From an uncultured Flavobacteriia bacterium (lineage in GTDB: Bacteria > Bacteroidota > Bacteroidia > Flavobacteriales_D > Crocinitomicaceae), in the NCBI GenBank assembly GCA_903873915.1, contig CAIQQH010000017.1, positions 1 through 63,861 on the forward strand: 63,861 nt of DNA, in the 5' to 3' direction. The translations under genes were made by a program, and so were the position numbers. Shown here piece after piece: positions 26,463 to 35,395 of this stretch. A model generated the notes under the pieces. It was not told where the DNA came from. It ran no database searches and was given only the letters and a program-made list of their open reading frames with translations. The stretch's first letter is position 1. Every line of letters starts with the position of its first letter.

Positions 26463-27221
26463 ATGAAAAGAATGATACTTTTTGGGACACTAATCCTTGC
26501 TGCGGCTTGTACTAATCCGTCTGCGCAAAATGACAAGCCAGTAAATGATGACCTTCAAGCGACAGAAGATTTTGACACCAAGGTTCGTCGACATGTGGAA
26601 GGTCAGTTGTCCATTCCTCGAAAGGAAAAGTACACCTTGACCATTCACCGCGAGCAAATGGACGGGGATGGAAAACTAGATGGGGTAATTACAGTAAACC
26701 GCTTAGAATTTGCCTTGGACGAAGCAAAGAAAAGTGACAAAACGGCCAAGCGCGCTGAGATTGGATTCATGGGGTCGTACAATTATTTCTTCTATTACGA
26801 CGGTGCGACCAATAAACTTTCAGCGCCCATTAAACTACCTTCAAGTCCTTATGCGCCGCTAGTAGTGAACTTCGAAAACATCACCTCAGAAGATTACAAG
26901 GATATCCTGATCGATTACCGTGTCCTCAGCGCGAGTTACAAAGATTTTTACACCATTACCAACCGTGTTCCGCGTCGCATTTTCCAATGGAAAAACTACG
27001 ATGGATTAGGGAAAAGCACCTACGAGGCCTATGTTTTCGAATACGACAAAGGCACTATGGTGGAGTCGAGAGACATTATTGTTCGTAAAGCCAATTTGCA
27101 ACAGCCGACGGCCGACACAGATATTTACACCTTTCAGCCGGAGCTAACACCTACCAGCGAGATCGCCTATCGCTTTTTCGTGCATCCGGCACATGGGAAG
27201 TACGTTACAATGAAACAATAA
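26463..27221 (+). CDS. Predicted lipoprotein of unknown function
   Basis: A 252-residue protein with lipobox LAAAC (cysteine at about residue 16), so predicted to be lipid-anchored. The mature protein contains DGDGKLDGVITVNR, a short acidic loop that could bind calcium, and a beta-rich core (YNYFFYYDGATNKL, YKDILIDYRVLSASYKDFYTI). I recognise no family. It stands alone between a divergent ung-hemE gene and a convergent TonB receptor gene, and ends in a strong bidirectional terminator. Confidence 0.75.
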   Translation: MKRMILFGTLILAAACTNPSAQNDKPVNDDLQATEDFDTKVRRHVEGQLSIPRKEKYTLTIHREQMDGDGKLDGVITVNRLEFALDEAKKSDKTAKRAEIGFMGSYNYFFYYDGATNKLSAPIKLPSSPYAPLVVNFENITSEDYKDILIDYRVLSASYKDFYTITNRVPRRIFQWKNYDGLGKSTYEAYVFEYDKGTMVESRDIIVRKANLQQPTADTDIYTFQPELTPTSEIAYRFFVHPAHGKYVTMKQ

Positions 27222-27267
27222 AAAAGGCTGCCTCGAGGTGAGACAGCCCTTCTTGCTTGTTTTTTTT
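27218..27267. terminator. Bidirectional terminator
   Basis: Stem GGCTG.CTC/GAG.CAGCC (27226-27248, one mismatch) with an A-rich run before it and eight Ts (27260-27267) after it. It can serve both the lipoprotein gene and the convergent TonB receptor gene. Confidence 0.75.
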
Positions 27268-27270
27268 CAA

Positions 27271-29676
27271 TTAAAAATTTCCGCGAAGAGTAAGAATGAA
27301 GTTACGTCCTGGCGACGAAATATTCGAAGCGAACACACGGTAGTTTTGATCAAGGATGTTTTCACAGGCCACTTGAAGACCTAAGTACTTGCAAAACTGG
27401 TATCCAACACGCGCATTTACAGTAAACCAAGCTGGCATTCCTGTAGGCAAAGCGTATGCTTCGTTATCCTCCGCATTCAGTCTGTAATCTTCGATGTGTT
27501 TCCATCCACTATAGTTCGCGAAAAATTCTCCTCGAAACTTCTTCTCTATGAACTGAACACCAAATTTTCCAAATACTGGTGGAATGTGATCCAATGGAAT
27601 TGCAGTAGTTCCAGTGACAATTCTTCCGTATGTGTAATTGAATGTCGCATAAACAGAAACATTTTTATTCACTTGTCCATTCATGGCAAGTTCCAAACCA
27701 TATACATACGCTTTGCTGGCATTCGTAGTAGCGACTACTTGACTCATCACCCCTCCATACATGATTGAATCCTGACCTTGGTAGGTGAAATTTTGAGTTG
27801 TCAAAGCATTGCGGTACAAGGTATAGTATCCAGTCGCTTGGAAGGTCAACCAGTCCGAAAAACGATTTGAAATCCCTACTTCACCGTTGTAGGTATACTC
27901 TGGCTTCAAATCTGGATTTGGAACATTGATGTTCCCCGATGTAGATTCAAACACTTTGCTCAAATCGTCCACGTTTGGTGCACGGAATCCGGTTGAAACC
28001 AATGCACTGATGCGACATGTTGAGCTTGGCATATAAATCAATCCAATATTTCCTGTCAACGCGCCATTTTTTTGCTTGGCATCCTTGAATGGGAAGTTAA
28101 AGAAAGTCGTGTCTGTAAATTTCGCATTCAATCCAACATGAGAAAAACGCAATCCATCATTCAACACGAGGCGATCGTTGATTTCCCATGTATGCGTGAT
28201 ATAAGCCGCAAGGGAGCCCATAGTAGCACCTCCGGAAGCATAACGCGTATCCAAGGCCGTTTCTTCACCTGTTAAGATATTTTTCGTAAATGCCGATGAT
28301 GCAACCGCGTTGTACCAACCTTCAAGACCATAACGCACTTCATGTTTACCAATTTCTTTCGCCATATCGAGGTTCAAGGTGAGAATATTCAAGTCTTCGA
28401 TGCGGTTGTTTTGACCTGTTTTATTGAACTTACGATCAATGCGGCTTTCTTGAATTTTTTGGTATCCTAGAATAAATCGAGCACGGTCGTACATTACATT
28501 TTTCTTCGTTAACTCCAAAGTGTAAGACCCTAACAAACGTTGCTGAGGTCCATAGTTCCATTCAGCATATTTAGGCAGTCCGCCAGAAACTTGCACCAAA
28601 CGATCGTATCGAGGAACATTCCCAGAAGTTGAGTACTGGAAGTTCACCGTATGTTTCACAAATTGATTTTGTTGAAATAGGAATTTTTGAAGGATATCAT
28701 ACTGCGTATATCCAGAACCCACTTGCACATTTGTGTCTTTATTCACAAAGATTGAATCCTTTCCATCGACACGTTGCACATACCAAGGGCGGGCTCCGAA
28801 ATTTCCAACAGATGGATCGCGGTTAGCACCTTGACGCAAATCGCCAAAGTTGGAATACGTAAATGATGTCAAAGAACCGAAACGCTTACCTCCTACTGAA
28901 ACATCTGCGTGTGCTTGGTATCCGGATGCCGCTGACATATAACGTGCATAAGCACCTGCATTCACATTTACTTTTCCATTCGTTGAGAGTAAAGGGTTTT
29001 TCGTCGTGAATGACATAACCCCACCAAGTGCATCAGAACCATAAACTACTGATCCTGGACCGTAAACTATTTCTACGCGATCCATAATTGCATTATCAAG
29101 CGTAATTACATTTTGAAGGTGTCCACCGCGATAAATCGCATTGTTCATGCGGATACCATCTACCACCATCAACACTTTGTTTGTTTCAAATCCGCGAATA
29201 ATTGGACTACCACCACCAAGCTGACTCTTTTGCACCATCACATTTCCAGAGTTGGAAATGACATCTGCAGTAGAGGATTGATTCATGTTAATCAAATCGT
29301 TCGAACGAATAACTTGAACCTTTTGGGCAACATCTTTACGTTTCTCTTCAAACTTACTTGCAGAAGCGATAACTTCCTCTAAAGATTGGGAATTAATCGA
29401 AAGATACACTTTGAAATCGTTTGATTTTAAGTCTACATAAGACAACATCATTGGATTGTACTGTGCATGCGAAAATCCAATTTTATCGCTAGCACTAACA
29501 TTTATTATCGCTTTACCATCCGTGTCAGTCGAAACCAACACCTTATTTGTAGCTTGAGAAATTACTTGTACACCAAAAATCGGTTGTAAAGTTTGTTGGT
29601 CGAATACTTCAACCGTTTGTGCCTGTGCAGCAAACATTACGCACAGACAAGAAATGATCATTAAAATCTTGTTCAT
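27271..29676 (-). CDS. TonB-dependent receptor, haem/haemoglobin-receptor type
   Basis: An 801-residue outer-membrane receptor: signal peptide (1-19, ending AAQAQ), CarboxypepD_reg-like domain (about 21-95), plug (about 115-230, with VMVQKSQLGGGSPIIRGFETNKVLMVVDGIRMN and VEIVYGPGSVVYGSDALGG) and a C-terminal barrel. GFRAPNVDDLSKVFES and NPDLKPEYTYNGEVGI match the conserved C-terminal pattern of haem/haemoglobin receptors, but the ligand is inferred. It is preceded by a small membrane protein 60 nt upstream on the same strand, presumably co-transcribed. Confidence 0.88.
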   Translation of the reverse strand: MNKILMIISCLCVMFAAQAQTVEVFDQQTLQPIFGVQVISQATNKVLVSTDTDGKAIINVSASDKIGFSHAQYNPMMLSYVDLKSNDFKVYLSINSQSLEEVIASASKFEEKRKDVAQKVQVIRSNDLINMNQSSTADVISNSGNVMVQKSQLGGGSPIIRGFETNKVLMVVDGIRMNNAIYRGGHLQNVITLDNAIMDRVEIVYGPGSVVYGSDALGGVMSFTTKNPLLSTNGKVNVNAGAYARYMSAASGYQAHADVSVGGKRFGSLTSFTYSNFGDLRQGANRDPSVGNFGARPWYVQRVDGKDSIFVNKDTNVQVGSGYTQYDILQKFLFQQNQFVKHTVNFQYSTSGNVPRYDRLVQVSGGLPKYAEWNYGPQQRLLGSYTLELTKKNVMYDRARFILGYQKIQESRIDRKFNKTGQNNRIEDLNILTLNLDMAKEIGKHEVRYGLEGWYNAVASSAFTKNILTGEETALDTRYASGGATMGSLAAYITHTWEINDRLVLNDGLRFSHVGLNAKFTDTTFFNFPFKDAKQKNGALTGNIGLIYMPSSTCRISALVSTGFRAPNVDDLSKVFESTSGNINVPNPDLKPEYTYNGEVGISNRFSDWLTFQATGYYTLYRNALTTQNFTYQGQDSIMYGGVMSQVVATTNASKAYVYGLELAMNGQVNKNVSVYATFNYTYGRIVTGTTAIPLDHIPPVFGKFGVQFIEKKFRGEFFANYSGWKHIEDYRLNAEDNEAYALPTGMPAWFTVNARVGYQFCKYLGLQVACENILDQNYRVFASNISSPGRNFILTLRGNF

Positions 29677-29736
29677 GATTATACATTTTTGTTAAATAAA
29701 TAAGTTCAACCTGAATAAATCCGGTTGTGTGGGTGT

Positions 29737-30273
29737 TTAACAAAAAGTACAGGGTGGCTGCTCCAGAGCGCGCTTGAACTCCTCAGAAACGGGAGCTGTA
29801 TACAAGAAAGATTTCTGAGAATAAATATCAACAAACATGTATGCTACAATTGCTGTAGGTTCATTGACTAGAGCTGGCGTCTGAATGATTTTAAACAATG
29901 TGGTATAAGGCGTCGAATGGTCTTCATCCCCCATGTTTCTTCCAACCGTTAACGACAAATTTGCGAATAATTCGTCTTCTTGCTTATCGGAAATACATTG
30001 AAACTCGGTAGTTCCGTTGCTTAATTTTCGCGATTGAATGATGTCATACATGCGAGTACCCAAGCGAAATTCATTCTTCTTCACCCATTGAAGGGACTTG
30101 ATTTGTGCTGAAGTAAAGGTAAAAATGATGCGATTTTCTTCAGGAACACCTTGTTTAATCAACGCTTTAACCTCTTTTCGAATCAAGTAATGCGATACCT
30201 CAAAGTAGGCCGTAAAGCCAATCAATTGAATGACCAGCAACACAAACAATACAGATGGCATAAGTTTTCGCAC
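29737..30273 (-). CDS. Small membrane-anchored protein upstream of a TonB receptor
   Basis: A 178-residue protein. I start it at the GTG at 30273, 3 nt after a -7 element; the TTG at 30279 belongs to that element. One N-terminal hydrophobic segment (SVLFVLLVIQLIGFTAYF) anchors it, and the rest is probably periplasmic (SLQWVKKNEFRLGTRMYDII). It ends with the unusual PPCTFC, a terminal CxxC that could bind a metal or form a disulfide. It sits just upstream of the haem-type TonB receptor, so a role in metal or haem uptake is plausible. I cannot name a family. Confidence 0.65.
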   Translation of the reverse strand: MRKLMPSVLFVLLVIQLIGFTAYFEVSHYLIRKEVKALIKQGVPEENRIIFTFTSAQIKSLQWVKKNEFRLGTRMYDIIQSRKLSNGTTEFQCISDKQEDELFANLSLTVGRNMGDEDHSTPYTTLFKIIQTPALVNEPTAIVAYMFVDIYSQKSFLYTAPVSEEFKRALEQPPCTFC

Positions 30274-30276
30274 ATG

Positions 30277-30284
30277 CAAATGTA
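30277..30284 (-). promoter_or_regulatory. -7 element (minus strand), half of a head-to-head pair
   Basis: Minus-strand TACATTTG lies 3 nt before the GTG start at 30273. It directly abuts the plus-strand element at 30285-30292, so polymerase could not bind both at once. Confidence 0.55.
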
Positions 30285-30292
30285 TAACTTTG
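30285..30292 (+). promoter_or_regulatory. -7 element (plus strand), half of a head-to-head pair
   Basis: TAACTTTG lies 19 nt before the hydrolase ATG at 30312 and directly abuts the opposing -7 element at 30277-30284. Confidence 0.5.
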
Positions 30293-30311
30293 GTGGAAAC
30301 AATCTCAACCG

Positions 30312-30938
30312 ATGCTGCACGAATTCACATCAGAAAAAACATTTCGCTATGCGACAAGTGGCGAATTAAGCACCGCCCATACCATTATTTACGTGCTTCA
30401 TGGCTATGGACAACTGGCTGAATTTTTCATTCGAAAATTCGCCAATCTTGGGGAAGGTTTTTTCGTTGTCGCACCTGAAGGAATGCATCGATTTTACCTC
30501 AATGGAACTTCTGGTCGCGTTGGGGCTTCATGGATGACCAAGGAAGCACGCGAAACAGATATTTCAGACAATATCCATTGGCTCAATGAATTGGACAAAC
30601 GAATTGATGCTGACAAGCAGCAACGGAGAAAAATTATTCTTGGATTTTCGCAAGGCGGTGCCACTGCTGCCCGTTGGTTCTATAAAGGAAACATTCTAGC
30701 AGACCAACTCATCATGTGGGCCAGTGTTTTTCCACCTGATTTGGCCATTGAAAAAGAATTAAAAACAAATGAAGGCAATGGTGTCTTTGTGGTTGGGAAA
30801 GATGACTCTTATTTTCAAGGCATTGATGGCTTGTTGGCAATCGATTATTTTGTGCAGCTCGGATTTACTACAATCACGTTCGACGGAGGCCATGATCTTG
30901 ATGAGAATACCCTTGTAAATATCTTGTCAAGCGAATAA
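30312..30938 (+). CDS. Alpha/beta-hydrolase (phospholipase/carboxylesterase type)
   Basis: A 208-residue cytoplasmic serine hydrolase. VLHGYGQ is the oxyanion strand, GFSQGG carries the nucleophile Ser (about residue 116), and GGHDLD carries the catalytic His near the C-terminus. The compact size and motifs fit the phospholipase/carboxylesterase family (Pfam Abhydrolase_2). No signal peptide is present. It is divergent from the small membrane-protein gene, and 60 nt upstream of a LolA-like gene. The natural substrate is unknown. Confidence 0.87.
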   Translation: MLHEFTSEKTFRYATSGELSTAHTIIYVLHGYGQLAEFFIRKFANLGEGFFVVAPEGMHRFYLNGTSGRVGASWMTKEARETDISDNIHWLNELDKRIDADKQQRRKIILGFSQGGATAARWFYKGNILADQLIMWASVFPPDLAIEKELKTNEGNGVFVVGKDDSYFQGIDGLLAIDYFVQLGFTTITFDGGHDLDENTLVNILSSE

Positions 30939-30998
30939 TACAATCAAATCACTGTTTATTTGGCATAATTTCTGATATTTGAGCCGAAATTTTATACG

Positions 30999-31640
30999 AT
31001 GCGAGCGATACTTTTATTTGCGACACTTTTTACCCTTGGAACATCTGCTATTGCGCAAGATGCGAAGTCACAAGGTATTCTAGACAAGCTTTCAGCGAAA
31101 ATGAAAGCCCAAAAATCTTTCTACATTGAATTTTCTGCGAGCATTAAAAATGCGGACAACGGGACAAACGAAAGCGAAACCGGAAAAGGATGGGTTAAAG
31201 CAGAGAAATTCTATGCCTCCTATGGTGAAAACACGATCATTTCAAACGGAATAAAAACGTGGACTGTCATCAAGGAAGAAAAAATGGTGTATGAAACCGA
31301 TGCCAATGAAAAGGATGAAGAGTCCATGAATCCAAAAGAATTGATGACCATTTGGGAAACAGGTTTTAAAAATAAATACGAGCGTGAAGATAAATTAAAC
31401 AATGAAGCCGTTCATGTCATCAGTTTGTATCCAAAAAATCCAGCTAAAGTGGATTATCACACCATCACCTTGTACATTTCAAAAGCAACCAATGAATTGA
31501 AAAAGGCAGTGATGAAAACCAAAGATGGTACAACGATGACTTATACCATTACGAAGTTTCAGTCGAACCCAACTGTAGAAGATTCAAAATTCGTTTTCGA
31601 CATAAAGAAATATCCTGGTTACGAAGTTATTAAAGACTAG
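30999..31640 (+). CDS. LolA-like outer-membrane lipoprotein carrier
   Basis: A 213-residue periplasmic protein with signal peptide (about 1-19, ending AIAQ). ILDKLSAKMKAQKSFYIEFSASI followed by beta-strands (GKGWVKAEKFYASYGENTIISNGIKTWTVIKEEKMVYE) matches the LolA half-barrel fold, which moves lipoproteins across the periplasm. The Bacteroidota LolA group is diverse, so this may be one of several paralogues. It is followed by a strong bidirectional terminator shared with the E1 gene. Confidence 0.85.
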   Translation: MRAILLFATLFTLGTSAIAQDAKSQGILDKLSAKMKAQKSFYIEFSASIKNADNGTNESETGKGWVKAEKFYASYGENTIISNGIKTWTVIKEEKMVYETDANEKDEESMNPKELMTIWETGFKNKYEREDKLNNEAVHVISLYPKNPAKVDYHTITLYISKATNELKKAVMKTKDGTTMTYTITKFQSNPTVEDSKFVFDIKKYPGYEVIKD

Positions 31641-31660
31641 TTCCAGATAGAATAAAACAA

Positions 31661-31691
31661 AAAAACCGATCAGCAATGACCGGTTTTTTTT
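31661..31691. terminator. Bidirectional terminator
   Basis: Stem ACCGATCA/TGACCGGT (one mismatch, 31665-31684) with GCAA loop, five As before it and eight Ts after it, between the convergent LolA-like and E1 genes. Confidence 0.85.
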
Positions 31692-31695
31692 ATGT

Positions 31696-33693
31696 CTAGT
31701 AATTTCTCAATTCCTTGAGCGCATCGAGCAATCTCTCTTTCGGTAGGAATTGATTTTCCAAAGGAATCGCAAACGGAACAGGCGTATCTAGTGATGCAAT
31801 GCGTTTCACTGGCGCATCCAAATCAGTGAAACAATGCTCGTTGATCAATGCTACCAACTCACCTCCTATTCCACCGGTCATGCAATCTTCATGAAGCACC
31901 AATACTTTTCCTGTCTTTCGAGCAGCGGAATAAATAGCTTCTTTATCCAGGGGCAACAAGGTTCTTAGATCAATGATTTCAGCAGAGATATTCAAGGCCT
32001 CTGTTGCCTCTGTTGCCCAATGAACACCTAAACCGTAAGTAATAATGGTCAATTCATTGCCTACCGCAACGGTTCGTGCTTTCCCAATCTCAACCGTATA
32101 GTAGTCATCAGGAATTTCCTCCTTCAAGCTGCGGTACAAGTATTTGTGTTCAAACACCATCACAGGATTTGGATCCTCGATGGCCGCATTCATCAATCCT
32201 TTCGCATCGTATGGAGTCGAAGGATAAACGATTTTTAGTCCTGGGGTATGAAAAAACCATGCTTCATTGCTTTGGGAATGGAATGGTCCTGCTGCAGTTC
32301 CAGCTCCTGTAGGCATGCGCACGACAACGTCGGCATTTTGTCCCCAACGCCAGTGCATTTTAGCCAAGTTATTCACGATTTGGTTGAAACCACAGGTCAC
32401 GAAATCTGCAAATTGCATTTCAACAATCGCTTTCATTCCAGCAATTGACAAGCCCAAACCTGCTCCAACAATGGCTGACTCGCAAATTGGTGTGTTTCGA
32501 ACGCGTTCCTTTCCAAATTGATCGACAAATCCTTCTGTGACTTTAAACGCACCACCGTATTCGGCAATGTCTTGTCCCATAATCACCAAGTTTGGATATT
32601 TCTCCATCGACTTACGCAATCCATCTTGAATGGCATCAATGAATCGTTTTTCTGTTTTATTTCCATTGGAATTCTGGACCACTTGATTGAAAGGTGCAAA
32701 CAAATCGTCCATTTCACGTTCCAAAGAAGCTTCAATCATTGGCTGTGCATTGGCCTCGTCGAATCCATGTTGTATTTCTTCTTTCAACTCAGTTCGATAC
32801 TGCTCATCTATCTCATTTGTTAAGACACCAATCTCCTTCAGGTAAAACTCAAAATTGGATACAGGATCTTGCTTCGCCCATTCGTCCTGCAATCCTTCAG
32901 GATAATATTTCGTTCCAGAGGACTCTTCATGACCTCGCATTCTGAAAGTCATTAACTCCAAAATATATGGCTTTGGATTCGATCGAATGTCGTCATTGAT
33001 TTTTCGAACAGTGCGAATGACATCTAGAATGTTGTTCCCATTCACTTGAACGGCCTCCATGCCATAGCCAATTCCTTTGTCGATGAATTGTTTGCAGCGG
33101 AATTGTTCTGAAGAGGGAGTTGAGAGGCCCCAACAGTTATTTTCAATTGCAAAAATGACAGGCAAATCCCAAACTGAAGCGACATTTAAAGATTCGTGAA
33201 AATCACCCTCTGATGCACCACCATCGCCTGTAAAAACAATCGTTGATTTCTTCTCATCTTTCAATTTACTGGCCAATGCGATCCCATCTGCAATGCCTAA
33301 CTGTGGACCGAGGTGAGATATCATTCCCACCAATTTGTAGTCCTGTGTTCCGAAGTGAAAAGAGCGATCTCTTCCCTTTGTGAAACCTGACATTTTTCCT
33401 TGGAATTGTGCGAAAAGTCGGTTCATCGGAATCCCTCTAGTGGTAAACACTCCAAGATTTCTATGCATTGGGAGAATATATTCATCCGAATGCATGGCAT
33501 AGGCGCAACCTACTGAAATTCCTTCTTGACCCCAGCCAGAAAACCATTTCGTGATTTTTCCCTGACGCAAAAGAATAAGCATCTTTTCTTCAATCATCCG
33601 CGGCTTTAATATCGCCCGATAAATTGTTAGCAATTCTTGATCGTCAAATCCGTCTCTATTGAACTCAATATAGCGTTTGTCCAATGCGTCCAT
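31696..33693 (-). CDS. Fused E1 alpha/beta 2-oxoacid dehydrogenase (branched-chain type)
   Basis: A 665-residue protein. I start at the ATG at 33693; longer frames add 30 residues not typical of the family. The N-terminal half is E1 alpha with the thiamine-diphosphate motif GDGGASEGDFHESLNVAS ending NNCWG, and the C-terminal half is E1 beta (GQDIAEYGGAFKVTEGF, GMKAIVEMQFADF). Such single-chain E1s decarboxylate branched-chain 2-oxoacids. A valine role would feed isobutyryl-CoA to the IcmF encoded at 43.3-46.7 kb. It stands alone, with no E2 or E3 gene nearby. Confidence 0.93.
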   Translation of the reverse strand: MDALDKRYIEFNRDGFDDQELLTIYRAILKPRMIEEKMLILLRQGKITKWFSGWGQEGISVGCAYAMHSDEYILPMHRNLGVFTTRGIPMNRLFAQFQGKMSGFTKGRDRSFHFGTQDYKLVGMISHLGPQLGIADGIALASKLKDEKKSTIVFTGDGGASEGDFHESLNVASVWDLPVIFAIENNCWGLSTPSSEQFRCKQFIDKGIGYGMEAVQVNGNNILDVIRTVRKINDDIRSNPKPYILELMTFRMRGHEESSGTKYYPEGLQDEWAKQDPVSNFEFYLKEIGVLTNEIDEQYRTELKEEIQHGFDEANAQPMIEASLEREMDDLFAPFNQVVQNSNGNKTEKRFIDAIQDGLRKSMEKYPNLVIMGQDIAEYGGAFKVTEGFVDQFGKERVRNTPICESAIVGAGLGLSIAGMKAIVEMQFADFVTCGFNQIVNNLAKMHWRWGQNADVVVRMPTGAGTAAGPFHSQSNEAWFFHTPGLKIVYPSTPYDAKGLMNAAIEDPNPVMVFEHKYLYRSLKEEIPDDYYTVEIGKARTVAVGNELTIITYGLGVHWATEATEALNISAEIIDLRTLLPLDKEAIYSAARKTGKVLVLHEDCMTGGIGGELVALINEHCFTDLDAPVKRIASLDTPVPFAIPLENQFLPKERLLDALKELRNY

Positions 33694-33764
33694 ATGTCTA
33701 AAATGTTTCGGTAAAATTACTGCAAAATGTCCGATGCGTTTTTCACTTTTCAGCATTTTATCCA

Positions 33765-33792
33765 CAAAAAAAGCCGTCCACAAAGAACGGCT
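33765..33792 (-). terminator. Terminator of gdhA
   Basis: Six-bp stem AGCCGT/ACGGCT (33772-33792) with a 9-nt loop, followed on the minus strand by a run of Ts (33765-33772). It lies 24 nt after the gdhA stop. Confidence 0.8.
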
Positions 33793-33815
33793 TTCACTAT
33801 TTCATAAGGATTTGA

Positions 33816-35174
<1,359 letters not shown>

Positions 35175-35196
35175 CTATAAAATTTTATTGGTCGGA

Positions 35197-35204
35197 CAAA
35201 TGTA
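35197..35204 (-). promoter_or_regulatory. -7 element of gdhA
   Basis: Minus-strand TACATTTG lies 25 nt before the gdhA ATG, giving a leader of about 20 nt. In the same gap the divergent cargo gene has its own element at 35350-35357. Confidence 0.6.
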
Positions 35205-35349
35205 ATGAATATTTTAAGGAACTGATATCCGTCTGAAATTTGTTCAAAAATATCGATTCTCACCTAAACTTATTTTGTATTTAAACTATTGTATTACAGC
35301 TAATTAAATTCTAATTACGCTTAGATTTTTATTAAACGGCAACTTTATA

Positions 35350-35357
35350 TAAATTTG
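35350..35357 (+). promoter_or_regulatory. -7 element of the type B cargo gene
   Basis: TAAATTTG matches TAnnTTTG and lies 38 nt before the ATG at 35396, in an AT-rich divergent region. Confidence 0.5.
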
Positions 35358-35395
35358 TGCGTCTACTCACTAGTTAAAACTGACTTAACACCACC

